Positions 1-8,394 of a DNA stretch of 64,000 nucleotides are shown piece by piece (the first letter of the stretch is position 1; the number at the start of each line of letters is the position of its first letter). The DNA comes from Phenylobacterium sp. Lineage in GTDB: Bacteria; Pseudomonadota; Alphaproteobacteria; Caulobacterales; Caulobacteraceae. The notes below the pieces were generated by a model. It made no database searches, was not told where the DNA came from, and worked only from the letters and a program-made list of their open reading frames with translations. The position numbers were made by a program, and so were the translations under genes. The stretch is taken from positions 1-64,000 of the forward strand of contig NZ_JAHBYD010000017.1 of assembly GCF_019636135.1 (NCBI RefSeq). Reading direction: 5' to 3'.

Positions 1-700
1 TGGGGGGGCTGTCGGCGGCCTTGGCGATCCTCAGCCGGACTCGCGGTCGGGACCCCCTCATCCGAGCGGCTCCGCCGCCCACCTTCTCCCCCGAGGGGAG
101 AAGGGGCGGTTGATCGCATCCGACGTCGTGCAGAAGCGGCTGGACGCCATCCGGCCCCGGCTGGCGCGCGCGGGGGTCGAGGCGGAGCTTCGCCTGCTGG
201 GTCAGAACGGCGGGGGGATGGAAGACCTGAACGGCGCCGCCGACCTGGTCTTCGTCGATGCGCCGTGCAGCGGTTCGGGCACATGGCGACGCCGGCCCGA
301 GGACGCCTGGCGCCTGACGGCCGAGGAGGTGGCGCGGCTGCATGGGTTGCAGGTTCGGATCCTGGGCCAGGCGGCCAAGCTGGTGCGGCCGGGCGGGCGG
401 CTGATCTATGTCACCTGTTCGATGCTGGCGGCCGAGAACGAGGCCAGCGCCGACGCCTTCGAGGCGGCGCATCCGGAGTTCCGGCCCGTGGCTATGTTCG
501 CTCCTCCCCCCTCGGGGGAGGGGGACCATCCGAAGGATGGTGGAGGGGGCTGGTCCGGGCTGCGGAGTCTGGGGTTGGCCCCCTCCACCGCTTCGCGGTC
601 CCCCTCCCCCGATGGGGGAGGAGTGCGCCGCCTGCGCCTGTCGCCGGCATCGACGAACACCGACGGCTTCTTCGCCGCCCTTTATGAGCGGTCGGCATGA
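1..700 (+). CDS. rsmB: RsmB-type 16S rRNA m5C methyltransferase, 3' part, with embedded palindromic repeats
   Basis: The 3' portion of a NOL1/NOP2/sun-family SAM-dependent methyltransferase; RsmB makes m5C967 in 16S rRNA. The reading frame is open from base 2, so the N-terminus lies outside the window. Family marks are the catalytic loop DAPCSGSGTWRR (bases 259-294), the second conserved cysteine in YVTCSM (about 409-426), and the C-terminal TDGFFAALYERS. Two palindromic stretches sit inside the frame: one at 82-104, just before GRLIASDV, and one at 504-620 between the TCS motif and the C-terminal strand. The second adds about 40 Pro/Gly/Ser-rich residues without breaking the frame. Whether base 1-110 is read in this frame cannot be confirmed, because a second open frame (LSAALAIL...) also looks RsmB-like there, so a frameshift at the first repeat is possible. 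The stop overlaps the ATG of the next gene. Confidence 0.75.
   Translation, partial: GGAVGGLGDPQPDSRSGPPHPSGSAAHLLPRGEKGRLIASDVVQKRLDAIRPRLARAGVEAELRLLGQNGGGMEDLNGAADLVFVDAPCSGSGTWRRRPEDAWRLTAEEVARLHGLQVRILGQAAKLVRPGGRLIYVTCSMLAAENEASADAFEAAHPEFRPVAMFAPPPSGEGDHPKDGGGGWSGLRSLGLAPSTASRSPSPDGGGVRRLRLSPASTNTDGFFAALYERSA
82..104. repeat. Palindromic repeat (hairpin) inside rsmB
   Basis: A perfect 10-bp inverted repeat: CCTTCTCCCC at 82-91 and GGGGAGAAGG at 95-104, with a 3-base loop. It is flanked by CGGCTCCGCCGCC-like sequence and resembles the dispersed intergenic REP-type palindromes of Caulobacterales genomes. Here it lies in coding sequence. Confidence 0.6.
504..620. repeat. Nested palindromic repeat unit inside rsmB
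   Basis: A composite element of short perfect hairpins: CTCCCCC/GGGGGAG at 504-510 and 514-520; ACCATCC/GGATGGT at 525-531 and 535-541; ACCGC/GCGGT at 587-591 and 595-599; CTCCCCC/GGGGGAG at 604-610 and 614-620. The two halves also pair with each other through TGGAGGGGG (541-549) and CCCCCTCCA (579-587). The whole looks like two REP-type units in opposite orientation. It is translated in frame as a low-complexity insert. Confidence 0.65.
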
Positions 701-1392
701 GGCTGGAACGCTATGGTGATGTCGTTGTCCTGCCGGTCATGGCGGCGCCGGCGGAATATGGGGAGCATCTGCGGGCGCGCATCGACCCCCTGATGACCGG
801 CATCGGCCCGGTCGAGGCGGCGGTGTCCCTGACCGCCGCCCTGGCCCGGCTGGAGGCGAAAGGGCAGACGCCGGACCTGATCGTCTCGCTGGGGTCGTGC
901 GGGTCGCCGACGCTGGAGCATGCGGCGGTCTATCAGGCGTCGTCGGTGGCCTATCGCGACATGGACGCCAGCCCGCTGGGGTTTGCGAAAGGGATCACGC
1001 CGCTGCTGGACCTGCCGGCCGTCCTGACCCTGCCGTGCCCCATCGCCGGCGTGCCCTGCGCGCGCCTGTCGACCGGGGCTGATGTGGTGTCCGGCGCCGC
1101 CTATGACGCCATCGACGCCGATATGGTGGACATGGAGACCTGGGCCCTGTTGCGCGCGGCCCAGACGTTCGGCGTCCCCCTCATCGCCCTGCGCGGCGTG
1201 TCGGACGGCAAGGCCGAGCTGAAGGTTCTGAGCGACTGGACCGGGACCCTGCATCTGGTCGATGCGAACCTGGCGGCGGCGCTGGATCGGCTGAAGGACG
1301 GCCTGCAGTCGCAGGGTCTGAGCCTGCTTGAAATGACGGCCGGTCCCGGCCAAGACCCCGCCCAATCCCCTGTTTCGGAAGCGATCCCATGA
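697..1392 (+). CDS. Purine/nucleoside phosphorylase-like protein (MTA/SAH nucleosidase fold)
   Basis: A 231-residue protein of the nucleoside phosphorylase/nucleosidase superfamily. These enzymes cleave the glycosidic bond of 5'-methylthioadenosine, S-adenosylhomocysteine or purine nucleosides. Visible marks are the glycine-rich [10 protein letters not shown] segment (about residues 66-75), the substrate-binding [10 protein letters not shown] (about 146-155, the usual VDMEGaa motif) and a late [12 protein letters not shown] (about 168-179) supplying the acidic Asp after S-D. It starts by ATGA overlap with rsmB and ends by ATGA overlap with guaA, so the three are probably cotranscribed. The last 25 residues (after LSLLEM) are low complexity. 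Exact substrate is not deducible. Confidence 0.75.
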   Translation: MRLERYGDVVVLPVMAAPAEYGEHLRARIDPLMTGIGPVEAAVSLTAALARLEAKGQTPDLIVSLGSCGSPTLEHAAVYQASSVAYRDMDASPLGFAKGITPLLDLPAVLTLPCPIAGVPCARLSTGADVVSGAAYDAIDADMVDMETWALLRAAQTFGVPLIALRGVSDGKAELKVLSDWTGTLHLVDANLAAALDRLKDGLQSQGLSLLEMTAGPGQDPAQSPVSEAIP

Positions 1393-2948
1393 CCACCGCC
1401 GCCCACCAGAAGGTGCTGATCGTCGATTTCGGCAGTCAGGTGACCCAGCTGATCGCGCGGCGGCTGCGCGAGGCGGGGGTCTATTGCGAGATCCATCCGT
1501 TCGACAAGGCGGGGGCGGCCCTGGCGGCGATGAAGCCCCAGGCCATCATCCTGTCGGGCGGACCGGCCTCGACGACGGAGCCGCAAAGCCCGCGCGCCGA
1601 CGCCGCCCTGTTCGAGGCGGGGGTGCCGGTTCTGGGCATCTGCTACGGCCAGCAAGCGATCTGCGCCCAGCTGGGCGGCAAGGTGGAAAGCGGCCACCAC
1701 CGCGAGTTCGGTCGCGCCGAGATCGCCGTCCAGAAGGACAGCCCCCTGTTCGCGGGCCTGGCCGGGGTGGGCGAGGGCGAGCCTGTGTGGATGAGCCACG
1801 GCGACCGCGTCACCGCCATTCCCCCCGGCTTCGAGGTCATCGCCACCTCCGAGGGCGCCCCCTTCGCCGCCATCGCCGATGAGGGCCGGAAAATCTATGG
1901 GGTCCAGTTCCACCCGGAGGTGATGCACACCCCGCGCGGGACGGTCATTCTGAAGAACTTCACCCACCGGATCGCGGGCCTGACCGGCGACTGGACCATG
2001 GCCGCCTATCGCGACGAGCAGATCGAGAAGATCCGCGCCCAGGTCGGATCGGGCAAGGTGATCTGCGGCCTGTCGGGCGGGGTCGATAGTTCGGTGGCGG
2101 CGGTCCTGATCCACGAGGCCATCGGGGACCAGCTGACCTGCGTCTTCGTGGACACCGGCCTGTTGAGGAAGGACGAGGCGAAACAGGTCACGACCCTGTT
2201 CAGGGAGCACTACAACATCCCGCTGATCCATGTGGACGCCTCGGCGGAATTCCTGGGCGCCCTGGCCGGCGTCTCGGACCCCGAGACCAAGCGCAAGACC
2301 ATCGGCAAGATCTTCATCGACGTGTTCGACCGTGAGGCGAACAGGATCGAGGGCGCCGAATTCCTGGCCCAGGGCACGCTGTATCCCGATGTGATCGAGA
2401 GCGTCTCGGCCTCGGGCGGCCCCAGCGCGGTGATCAAGAGCCACCATAATGTCGGCGGCCTGCCCGACTATATGAAGCTGAAACTGGTCGAACCCCTGCG
2501 TGAACTGTTCAAGGACGAGGTGCGGGCGCTCGGCCGCGAACTGGGCCTGACCGACGCCTTCGTGGGCCGCCACCCCTTCCCGGGGCCGGGTCTGGCCATC
2601 CGCATTCCGGGCGAGATCACGCCCGACGCCGTGGCGACCCTGCAGGAAGCGGACGCCATCTATCTGGACGAGATCCGCAAGGCGGGCCTGTATGACGAGA
2701 TCTGGCAGGCGTTCGCGGTGCTGCTGCCGGTCAAGACGGTGGGGGTGATGGGCGACGCCCGCACCTATGAGAAGGTTCTGGCCCTGCGCGCCGTCACCTC
2801 GACCGACGGCATGACGGCCGACTTCTTCCAGTTCCCCTGGGACGTCCTGGCCCGCACGGCGACGCGGATCATCAACGAGGTGCGCGGCGTCAACCGCGTC
2901 GTCTATGACGTGACGTCCAAGCCGCCGGGAACCATCGAGTGGGAATAA
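1389..2948 (+). CDS. guaA: GMP synthase (glutamine-hydrolysing)
   Basis: 519 residues, full length. It converts XMP, ATP and glutamine to GMP in the cytoplasm. The N-terminal class I amidotransferase domain carries the nucleophile Cys85 in GICYGQQ and the partner His in VQFHPEV. The ATP pyrophosphatase domain starts around residue 225 with the PP-loop LSGGVDSS (Ser229-Gly-Gly). The C-terminal dimerisation domain ends in KPPGTIEWE. The ATG overlaps the preceding stop. The 3' end of guaA is a known insertion hotspot for genomic islands in bacteria, and the sequence changes to integrase-type DNA directly after this stop, so the gene's last bases probably form one side of the attachment site. The coding region itself is intact. 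Confidence 0.97.
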   Translation: MTTAAHQKVLIVDFGSQVTQLIARRLREAGVYCEIHPFDKAGAALAAMKPQAIILSGGPASTTEPQSPRADAALFEAGVPVLGICYGQQAICAQLGGKVESGHHREFGRAEIAVQKDSPLFAGLAGVGEGEPVWMSHGDRVTAIPPGFEVIATSEGAPFAAIADEGRKIYGVQFHPEVMHTPRGTVILKNFTHRIAGLTGDWTMAAYRDEQIEKIRAQVGSGKVICGLSGGVDSSVAAVLIHEAIGDQLTCVFVDTGLLRKDEAKQVTTLFREHYNIPLIHVDASAEFLGALAGVSDPETKRKTIGKIFIDVFDREANRIEGAEFLAQGTLYPDVIESVSASGGPSAVIKSHHNVGGLPDYMKLKLVEPLRELFKDEVRALGRELGLTDAFVGRHPFPGPGLAIRIPGEITPDAVATLQEADAIYLDEIRKAGLYDEIWQAFAVLLPVKTVGVMGDARTYEKVLALRAVTSTDGMTADFFQFPWDVLARTATRIINEVRGVNRVVYDVTSKPPGTIEWE

Positions 2949-3237
2949 TTTGAGGCCTTCTGAAAGTTTCCAGATCGCTTCCGAAACCCTCACCAAAACA
3001 CTGACTTGTAAGAAAAATGTTCTCGCAGTCTCTCGATACCTTTCGAGGGGCTGCGTACGGCTGTGTCGGTCGGTCTGACGGTCCCGTCGCCGTTGCCTCA
3101 CGAGACTCCGCTCCATACCGTCAGAGGGCCAGAAGGGTCCTGACGGTCTTTTCTTGGGCCAAGTTGCTGACTTGTCTAAGAAAAATGATCCCGAAAGACC
3201 CCGAAAGCGCCTGACGGTCTTTTGGAGTCAAAACGGC
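2930..3237. other. Probable left attachment region (attL) with arm-like repeats
   Basis: About 290 non-coding bases between guaA and the integrase. They contain an imperfect direct repeat, CTGACTTGTAAGAAAAATG at 3001-3019 and the same with a CT insertion at 3167-3187. A perfect 14-base direct repeat CCTGACGGTCTTTT lies at 3139-3152 and 3210-3223, with a further TGACGGTC at 3076-3083. An inverted pair CCGTCAG (3118-3124)/CTGACGG (3140-3146) is also present. Such repeats next to a tyrosine recombinase fit integrase or excisionase arm sites. The core crossover would be expected in the guaA 3' end; its right copy is not in the window. Confidence 0.55.
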
Positions 3238-4491
3238 ATGCTAACCGACGCCGCATTGCGAAATATTCGCCCGAAATCAAAGTCTTATAAAATGACCGAC
3301 AGGGACGGTCTGTATCTGCTCATCTCACCGAAGGGCGGCATCGCGTTCAAGTACGACTACCGCTTCAACGGGCGGCGCGAGTCGGTGACCCTTGGCGCCT
3401 ACGGGCCGGCCGGCATGTCGCTGGCCAAGGCCCGTGAGAAGGTCCTCGACGCAAAGCGCATGATCGCGGAAGGCGTCTCGCCGGCTTTGGAGAAGCAGCG
3501 GGCCAAGCGGCGGCTGAAAGAGGCCCGGAGCTTCGGCCACGTCGCCCAGCGATGGATGGACCACGCGCCCATGGCGGACAGTACCCGCAACATGCGGCGG
3601 TCCATCTTCAAACGGGAGGTTCTGCCCCACTGGGAGAACCGGTTGCTGAACGAGATCACGCCCGGCGACCTGAGAGCCCACTGCCAGACGATCGTCGAGC
3701 GCGGCGCGCCGGCGACGGCGATCCACGTCCGCGACATCGTCAAACAGATCTACGCCTTCGCCATCCTGCACGGAGAGAAGATCGACAATCCGGCGGACGG
3801 GGTCGGCCCAGCCTCGATCGCCACCTTCCGCCCGCGGGACCGTGCGCTGTCGCCGACGGAGATCCGGATCATGCTGGGGCTGCTCGGCGAGGTGGCGACG
3901 CTGCCGACCATCCGCCTCGGCCTGAAGTTCATCCTGTTGAGCATGGTCCGCAAGAGCGAGCTCCAAGACGGCGTCTGGAGCGAGGTCGATTTCGAGAACG
4001 CCGTCTGGTCGATCCCGAAGGAGCGGATGAAGCGGTCCCGGCCGCACAACGTCTACCTCTCGACCCAGATGCTCGACATCCTGATCGCGCTGAAGACCTG
4101 CGCCGGAAACTCCCGCTACATCCTGCCGTCCCGCTACGACGCCGACGCCCCGATGTCGCGGGCCACCTTCAATCGGGTGACCAGCGCCATCGCCGAGCGC
4201 GCCCGGGAGCGCGATCTGCCCTTGGAGCCGTTCACGGTCCACGACCTGCGCCGGACCGCCTCGACCCTGCTGCACGAGATGGGTTTCAACTCGGACTGGA
4301 TCGAGAAGGGCCTCGCCCACGAGGAGCGGTCTTCGCGCGGAGTCTACAACAAGGCCGAGTTCGAGACGCAGCGGCGTCACATGGCGCAGCAGTGGTCGGA
4401 CGCGGTCGACGCTTGGGAGGCCGGGCGGGCGTTCACGCCCGTGCTCGTCATCCCGGAAACAGCCGGTCCTCGCTTCGATCCCCGGCTCTGA
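3238..4491 (+). CDS. int: Tyrosine-type site-specific integrase (DUF4102/P4 family)
   Basis: 417 residues counting from the ATG at 3238. That start gives the family's usual N-terminus (MLTDAALRNIRP) although the frame is open further upstream. An N-terminal DUF4102 arm-binding domain covers about residues 1-85 (DGLYLLISPKG, RESVTLGAYGPAGMSLAKAR). A core-binding domain covers about 100-190, and the catalytic domain follows. Visible catalytic residues are Arg238 (MVRKSEL), His335-x-x-Arg338 (HDLRR), His361 (LAHEE) and Tyr370 (VYNKAEF). Placement directly behind guaA, pointing into the island, indicates that this enzyme integrates and excises the element at guaA. Its 3' end overlaps the convergent regulator by 44 bases. 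Confidence 0.95.
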   Translation: MLTDAALRNIRPKSKSYKMTDRDGLYLLISPKGGIAFKYDYRFNGRRESVTLGAYGPAGMSLAKAREKVLDAKRMIAEGVSPALEKQRAKRRLKEARSFGHVAQRWMDHAPMADSTRNMRRSIFKREVLPHWENRLLNEITPGDLRAHCQTIVERGAPATAIHVRDIVKQIYAFAILHGEKIDNPADGVGPASIATFRPRDRALSPTEIRIMLGLLGEVATLPTIRLGLKFILLSMVRKSELQDGVWSEVDFENAVWSIPKERMKRSRPHNVYLSTQMLDILIALKTCAGNSRYILPSRYDADAPMSRATFNRVTSAIAERARERDLPLEPFTVHDLRRTASTLLHEMGFNSDWIEKGLAHEERSSRGVYNKAEFETQRRHMAQQWSDAVDAWEAGRAFTPVLVIPETAGPRFDPRL

Positions 4492-4738
4492 CCGGCCGTG
4501 AGATCCGCTTGCGGACGTCAGGCGCGGGAGCCCGCTTGATCGGCTTGGCGCGGCGCAGCACCAGCCAGGCCTCGATCTCGGCCAGGTCCCAGACGACGCA
4601 TCGGGGCGTCAGCAGGAACCGCCTCGGGAACTGGCCGCGCTGTTCCATCTCCCAGATGGTGCTGTCGGCCAACGGCACCATCTGACGGAGCTGCGGCTTC
4701 TTGATCGTGCGCCTCAGCGGCGGGTCGGCCTGGGCCAT
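4448..4738 (-). CDS. AlpA-family DNA-binding regulator / excisionase-like protein
   Basis: A 96-residue protein with a MerR-like winged helix: QMVPLADSTIWEMEQRGQFP followed by RRFLLTPRCVVWDLAEIEAWL, the classic AlpA layout (recognition helix, wing, then W-x-x-x-E-I-xx-W). AlpA proteins of P4-type islands activate the integrase or act as excisionases. The start at 4738 is chosen because GGAG lies 7 bases upstream; an upstream in-frame ATG at 4753 is possible. It is convergent with int and overlaps its 3' end, an arrangement that could couple their expression. The C-terminal 25 residues are basic. Confidence 0.8.
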   Translation of the reverse strand: MAQADPPLRRTIKKPQLRQMVPLADSTIWEMEQRGQFPRRFLLTPRCVVWDLAEIEAWLVLRRAKPIKRAPAPDVRKRISRPVRAGDRSEDRLFPG

Positions 4739-4840
4739 CGGACATCTCCACATTGCTGTGGGGAATCGAACTCGAAAGACTGCGGAAGGCCTAGCCGCAA
4801 CCTCCCCACCGTAGGCTTGCGGCGCGAACGGGCGAGGGGC

Positions 4841-4881
4841 TTGAACATTTCCATAATTCGACTATCTCGGAACTATGGAAA
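4841..4881 (+). promoter_or_regulatory. ars promoter/operator overlapping the arsR start codon
   Basis: A perfect 8-bp inverted repeat TTTCCATA (4848-4855) and TATGGAAA (4874-4881) brackets an ArsR-like site; its right arm contains the arsR ATG (4875). A plausible -35 TTGAAC (4841-4846) and -10 TATCTC (4863-4868), 16 bases apart, put transcription start at about the A of the ATG. No Shine-Dalgarno sequence precedes the gene, so the mRNA is probably leaderless. Inference from sequence only. Confidence 0.6.
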
Positions 4882-5210
4882 CCGAAGCCTCGATTCTCGC
4901 TCTCGCCGCCTTGGCGCAATCGACGCGGCTGGAGGCGTTTCGTCTCCTCGTGCGTCACGAACCCGACGGTCTGCCGGCCGGTGACATCTCCAACCACCTG
5001 GCGACTCCGGCCAACACCCTGTCGTCTCATCTCGGCGTCCTGACCCGTGCGGGTCTGATCAAGTCGGAGCGGCGCAGCCGTTCGATCATCTATCGAGCCG
5101 ACCTGGACCGGTTTCGCGACCTGGTCCTGTTCCTGCTCAAGGACTGCTGCGGGGGCAGGGCGGACCTCTGCGAGCCCTTGCTGGCCGAACTCGCGCCCTG
5201 CTGCCCCTGA
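4875..5210 (+). CDS. arsR: ArsR/SmtB-family arsenite-responsive repressor
   Basis: A 111-residue winged-helix repressor that leaves DNA when it binds As(III). The HTH is visible as LPAGDISNHLATPANTLSSHLGVLTRAGLI (about residues 36-65), with the wing ERRSRSIIYRAD. Likely thiol ligands are C-terminal rather than in the alpha-3 helix: CC at about 94-95, Cys101 and the terminal CC. This follows the pattern of regulators with a displaced arsenite site. First gene of arsR-arsC-acr3-arsN2-arsH, all tightly packed. The operator palindrome overlaps its start codon, which gives autoregulation. Confidence 0.92.
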   Translation: METEASILALAALAQSTRLEAFRLLVRHEPDGLPAGDISNHLATPANTLSSHLGVLTRAGLIKSERRSRSIIYRADLDRFRDLVLFLLKDCCGGRADLCEPLLAELAPCCP

Positions 5211-5217
5211 GGATCCC

Positions 5218-5643
5218 GTGGACATCGTCATCTATCACAACCCCGCCTGCGGGACGTCGCGCAACGCCCTCGAGCTGATCCGCCACGTGGGCGTGGAGCC
5301 TCACGTCATCGAGTATCTGAAATCCCCGCCGTCGCGCGCCATGATCGCCTGGCTGGCCGAGCGCACCGGCGCGACGCTTCGGGGCCTGCTGCGCGAGAAG
5401 GGCACGCCCTTCGCCGAACTGGGTCTCGAGAATCCCGCCCTGACGGATGACCAGTTGCTCGATGCGATCGAGGCCCATCCGATCCTGCTCAACCGTCCGA
5501 TCGTGGTCAGCCCCCTTGCGGTCCGCCTGTGCCGCCCGTCGGAGGCCGTGCTGGACCTGCTGCCGGCCGAGAACCTGAAGCCCTTCACCAAGGAAGACGG
5601 GGAGGTCGTAATCGACGCGGACGGCCAGCGGGTGGCGAGATGA
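5218..5643 (+). CDS. arsC: Arsenate reductase, glutaredoxin-dependent (ArsC)
   Basis: 141 residues beginning with GTG at 5218, 7 bases after GAGG. It reduces arsenate to arsenite using glutaredoxin/GSH in the cytoplasm. The thioredoxin-fold N-terminus has the active site [10 protein letters not shown] with nucleophilic Cys11. The conserved arginine region [17 protein letters not shown] (about 91-107) supplies the arsenate-binding arginines. Length and motifs fit the E. coli plasmid R773 ArsC family. Its stop overlaps the acr3 start (ATGA), so translation is coupled to the arsenite exporter that removes its product. Confidence 0.95.
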   Translation: MDIVIYHNPACGTSRNALELIRHVGVEPHVIEYLKSPPSRAMIAWLAERTGATLRGLLREKGTPFAELGLENPALTDDQLLDAIEAHPILLNRPIVVSPLAVRLCRPSEAVLDLLPAENLKPFTKEDGEVVIDADGQRVAR

Positions 5644-6719
5644 CCGACGCGCCCGCCGCTCCGCCGCGCCGCCTGTCGTTCCTCGACCGCTGGCTGACGG
5701 TATGGATCTTCGCCGCCATGGCGCTGGGCGTCCTGCTCGGAACCGTGGTGCCGGGCCTGCCCGCCTGGGTCGACAGCCTGTCGGTCGGGACCACCAACAT
5801 CCCGATCGCCATCGGCCTGATCCTGATGATGTACCCGCCGCTGGCCAAGGTCCGCTACGAGGCCCTGCCGCGCGTGTTCGCCGACAAGCGGGTGCTGGCT
5901 CTGTCCCTGATCCAGAACTGGGTTCTCGGTCCGGTGCTGATGTTCGCCCTGGCGGTGATCTTCCTGCGCGATCAGCCGGAGTACATGACCGGCGTGATCC
6001 TGATCGGCCTGGCGCGCTGCATCGCCATGGTGCTGGTCTGGAACCAGCTGGCGCGCGGCGACAACCAGTATGTGGCCGGTCTCGTGGCCTTCAACTCGAT
6101 CTTCCAGATCCTGTTCTTCAGCCTCTACGCCTGGGTCTTCCTCACCGTCCTGCCGCCGTTGTTCGGCCTGCAGGGCAGCGTGGTGGACGTCAGCGTCTGG
6201 ACCATCGCCGGAGCCGTGCTGGTCTATCTCGGCGTGCCGTTCCTGGCGGGGTTCCTGACCCGCCGCAGTTTGATCGCCCGCAAGGGCGCCGACTGGTACG
6301 AGCGCCGCTTCCTGCCGCGAATCGGGCCGATCACCCTGATCGCGCTGCTCTGCACCATCGTGGCCATGTTCAGCCTCAAGGGCGGAGAGGTCGTGGCCCT
6401 GCCGCTCGACGCCCTGCGCATCGCCATTCCCCTGACGATCTACTTCCTCGTCATGTTCGTCGTCAGCTTCCTGATGGGCAAGCTGATCGAGGCCGACTAC
6501 CCGCGCACCACGGCCTTGGCCTTGACCGCGGCCTCGAACAATTTCGAGCTGGCCATCGCGGTCGCCATCGCGGCGTTCGGCCTGGCCTCGCCGGTCGCCT
6601 TCGCCGCCGTCATCGGCCCGCTGGTGGAGGTGCCGGTGCTGATCCTGCTGGTGTCGGTCGCCCTCTGGATGGGCCGGCGCTGGTTCCCGGACACCGTCCC
6701 GCCGGCGGACGCCGGGTGA
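5640..6719 (+). CDS. acr3: Acr3-type arsenite efflux permease
   Basis: 359 residues with about ten hydrophobic segments, an inner-membrane secondary transporter that expels arsenite. Family marks are the cysteine in TM4 (GLARCIAM, Cys127) and the glutamate in TM9 (GPLVEVP, Glu330), both needed for transport in characterised Acr3 proteins. The start (ATG at 5640) overlaps the arsC stop; the gene ends by overlapping the start of the acetyltransferase. This is the bile/arsenite/riboflavin (BART) superfamily, not the unrelated ArsB. No ArsA ATPase is present in the window. Confidence 0.95.
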   Translation: MTDAPAAPPRRLSFLDRWLTVWIFAAMALGVLLGTVVPGLPAWVDSLSVGTTNIPIAIGLILMMYPPLAKVRYEALPRVFADKRVLALSLIQNWVLGPVLMFALAVIFLRDQPEYMTGVILIGLARCIAMVLVWNQLARGDNQYVAGLVAFNSIFQILFFSLYAWVFLTVLPPLFGLQGSVVDVSVWTIAGAVLVYLGVPFLAGFLTRRSLIARKGADWYERRFLPRIGPITLIALLCTIVAMFSLKGGEVVALPLDALRIAIPLTIYFLVMFVVSFLMGKLIEADYPRTTALALTAASNNFELAIAVAIAAFGLASPVAFAAVIGPLVEVPVLILLVSVALWMGRRWFPDTVPPADAG

Positions 6720-7135
6720 TGGTGGTCATGTATCTGATCGAGCCGACCGACGCCGGCCTGATCGCCGCGCTGCGGGCCGAAGGCCTGCCCGCGCCCGACG
6801 CCGGCCGCTACTTCAGCGCCGATCACTGCGGCGCCGTCGTCGGCTACGTCGGACTGGAAGGGGAGGGGCGCGACCTGTTGCTGCGTTCCCTGGTCGTCCT
6901 CGCCGACCGGAAGGCGCGCGGCCTGGGAGCCCGGGTGCTGGCCGCCGCGGAGATCGTCGCCGGCGACCTGGGTGCCGCAAGCCTGCATCTGCTCACCACG
7001 ACGGCCGAGCCCTTCTTCGCCCGGAAGGGCTATCGGGCGGCGAACCGCGAGACGGCGCCGGAGACGATCCGGCGGACCCGCGAGTTCGCGGGGCTCTGCC
7101 CGGCGTCGGCGGCCTATCTGACCAAGGACCTCTGA
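6719..7135 (+). CDS. arsN2: Arsenic-resistance GNAT N-acetyltransferase (ArsN2 type)
   Basis: A 138-residue GNAT-fold enzyme. The acetyl-CoA pyrophosphate loop appears as [13 protein letters not shown] (about residues 62-74), and the C-terminal half has [13 protein letters not shown], then APETIRRT and LCPASAAYL, the pattern of proteins annotated ArsN2 in ars operons. The related ArsN1 acetylates the organoarsenical arsinothricin; the ArsN2 substrate is less settled. The ATG at 6719 shares bases with the acr3 stop, and the stop shares its A with the arsH start, so it sits inside a fully coupled operon. Confidence 0.8.
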   Translation: MVVMYLIEPTDAGLIAALRAEGLPAPDAGRYFSADHCGAVVGYVGLEGEGRDLLLRSLVVLADRKARGLGARVLAAAEIVAGDLGAASLHLLTTTAEPFFARKGYRAANRETAPETIRRTREFAGLCPASAAYLTKDL

Positions 7136-7902
7136 TGACCTTCACCCGCCTGCGAGCGCTGCCCGATCCGGATCATCTGCCGGCCCTGGACAAGACCTAT
7201 CTCGCGGTCGATCCGGCCCGCGGTCTGGGGCCGCACGACCCTCCGCCCCGGATCCTGCTCCTGTACGGTTCGCTGCGCGAACGGTCCTATTCGCGCTTCT
7301 GCGTCGAGGAGGCGGCTCGCCTGCTGCAGTGGATGGGCTGCGAAACCCGCATCTTCGATCCGTCGGACCTGCCCCTTCCGGGGTCGCCCGGCGACGACGA
7401 CCACCCGGCGGTGCGCGAACTGCGCCAGCACGCCCTGTGGTCCGAGGGCATGGTCTGGTGCAGTCCGGAGCGGCACGGCCAGGTCTCGGGCCTGATGAAG
7501 CTGCAGATCGACCATCTGCCCCTGAGCATGGGCGGCGTGCGCCCGACCCAGGGCCGGACCCTGGCCGTCATGCAGGTCTCCGGCGGGTCGCAGAGCTTCA
7601 ACGCCATCAACACCCTGCGGCTGCTCGGTCGCTGGATGCGGATGATCACCATCCCCAACCAATCGAGCGTGGCCAAGGCCTTCCAGGAGTTCGACGACGC
7701 CGGGCGGATGAAGCCGTCCGCCTACTACGAGCGCATCGTCGACGTGATGGAGGAGCTGGTCCGCTTCACGATCCTGACCCGGCCTCACGCCGCCCGGCTG
7801 GTCGACCGCTATTCCGAGCGCAAGGCGGCCGGGGTTCCGATCGACGCCGCGGACGATCTCTCGTCTATCGCGATTGCGCCCCAATCCCGACCAAACGCCT
7901 GA
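7135..7902 (+). CDS. arsH: Arsenical resistance protein ArsH (NADPH:FMN oxidoreductase)
   Basis: 255 residues, a flavodoxin-like NADPH-dependent FMN reductase. ArsH oxidises trivalent organoarsenicals to less toxic pentavalent forms. The FMN phosphate loop is [13 protein letters not shown] (about residues 42-54); the typical ArsH core continues with [22 protein letters not shown] and the substrate-side [22 protein letters not shown]. Last gene of the ars operon; its start overlaps the stop of arsN2 by one base. Only 12 bases separate it from the convergent merR-type gene. Confidence 0.95.
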   Translation: MTFTRLRALPDPDHLPALDKTYLAVDPARGLGPHDPPPRILLLYGSLRERSYSRFCVEEAARLLQWMGCETRIFDPSDLPLPGSPGDDDHPAVRELRQHALWSEGMVWCSPERHGQVSGLMKLQIDHLPLSMGGVRPTQGRTLAVMQVSGGSQSFNAINTLRLLGRWMRMITIPNQSSVAKAFQEFDDAGRMKPSAYYERIVDVMEELVRFTILTRPHAARLVDRYSERKAAGVPIDAADDLSSIAIAPQSRPNA

Positions 7903-7914
7903 CTGTCGGTCTGC

Positions 7915-8340
7915 CTAGTGTCGGCAGTCGCGGTCCTGAAGGACTTCGATGACCTTGCAGGCCGAGACTCGCCCGCCGGCACAGTCGGTGGTCATCCGTG
8001 AAAGTTCAGTCTGAAGCGCCTGTAACTGCCGAATCTTCTCCGTGATATCGGCCAGGTGCCGTTCCGCGATGGCGTTTGCGTCACTGCAGGTGCGGTCGGG
8101 GTGATCGGCAAGGTCGAGGAGCGAGCGGATAGCGTCCAGGTCGAAGCCCAACTGGCGGGCGTGCCGGATAAAGCCGAGCCGGCGCAGTGCGGGTTCGTCG
8201 TAGAGCCGACGATCGCTGGCGGTACGCGGCGGCTCGGGCAGGAGCCCGGCCTGCTCGTAGAAGCGGATGGTCGGCACCTTCACGCCGGTCGCGGCGGAGA
8301 GCTTGCCGATGGTCAGATGCGGAGCGGAAGGGAGCGTCAT
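7915..8340 (-). CDS. MerR-family heavy-metal-responsive activator (CadR/PbrR/ZntR-like)
   Basis: 141 residues. The N-terminal MerR winged helix is LTIGKLSAATGVKVPTIRFYEQ with the wing SDRRLYDE. A long dimerisation helix follows, with metal-site cysteines at Cys85 (RTCSDA), Cys120 (TDCAGG), Cys128 (SACKV) and Cys139. One Cys before and two after the dimer helix is the pattern of Cd/Pb/Zn sensors. The ATG at 8340 gives the standard N-terminus. It is divergent from a CDF-like transporter across a textbook MerR operator, so it most likely activates that transporter on metal binding. The metal cannot be read from sequence. Confidence 0.88.
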   Translation of the reverse strand: MTLPSAPHLTIGKLSAATGVKVPTIRFYEQAGLLPEPPRTASDRRLYDEPALRRLGFIRHARQLGFDLDAIRSLLDLADHPDRTCSDANAIAERHLADITEKIRQLQALQTELSRMTTDCAGGRVSACKVIEVLQDRDCRH

Positions 8341-8357
8341 CGGCTGAAAATAGGCGC

Positions 8358-8388
8358 TTGATCCTCTAGTGACTAGAGGATGTAGACC
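8358..8388 (+). promoter_or_regulatory. MerR-type promoter with 19-bp spacer and central palindrome
   Basis: -35 TTGATC (8358-8363) and -10 TAGACC (8383-8388) are separated by exactly 19 bases. The spacer holds the perfect dyad CCTCTAG-TGA-CTAGAGG (8363-8379). The over-long spacer is the hallmark of promoters that MerR proteins untwist. The predicted +1 is at or next to the ATG at 8395, so the transporter mRNA is probably leaderless. Confidence 0.85.
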
Positions 8389-8394
8389 GAGGTC

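Noticed and set aside
1101..3116. A 671-codon minus-strand frame opposite guaA.
   Set aside because: guaA is unambiguous on the plus strand; the antisense translation is low-complexity shadow sequence.
7895..7935. A terminator between the convergent arsH and merR-type genes.
   Set aside because: Only a 5-bp GACTG/CAGTC pairing is visible, too weak to call.
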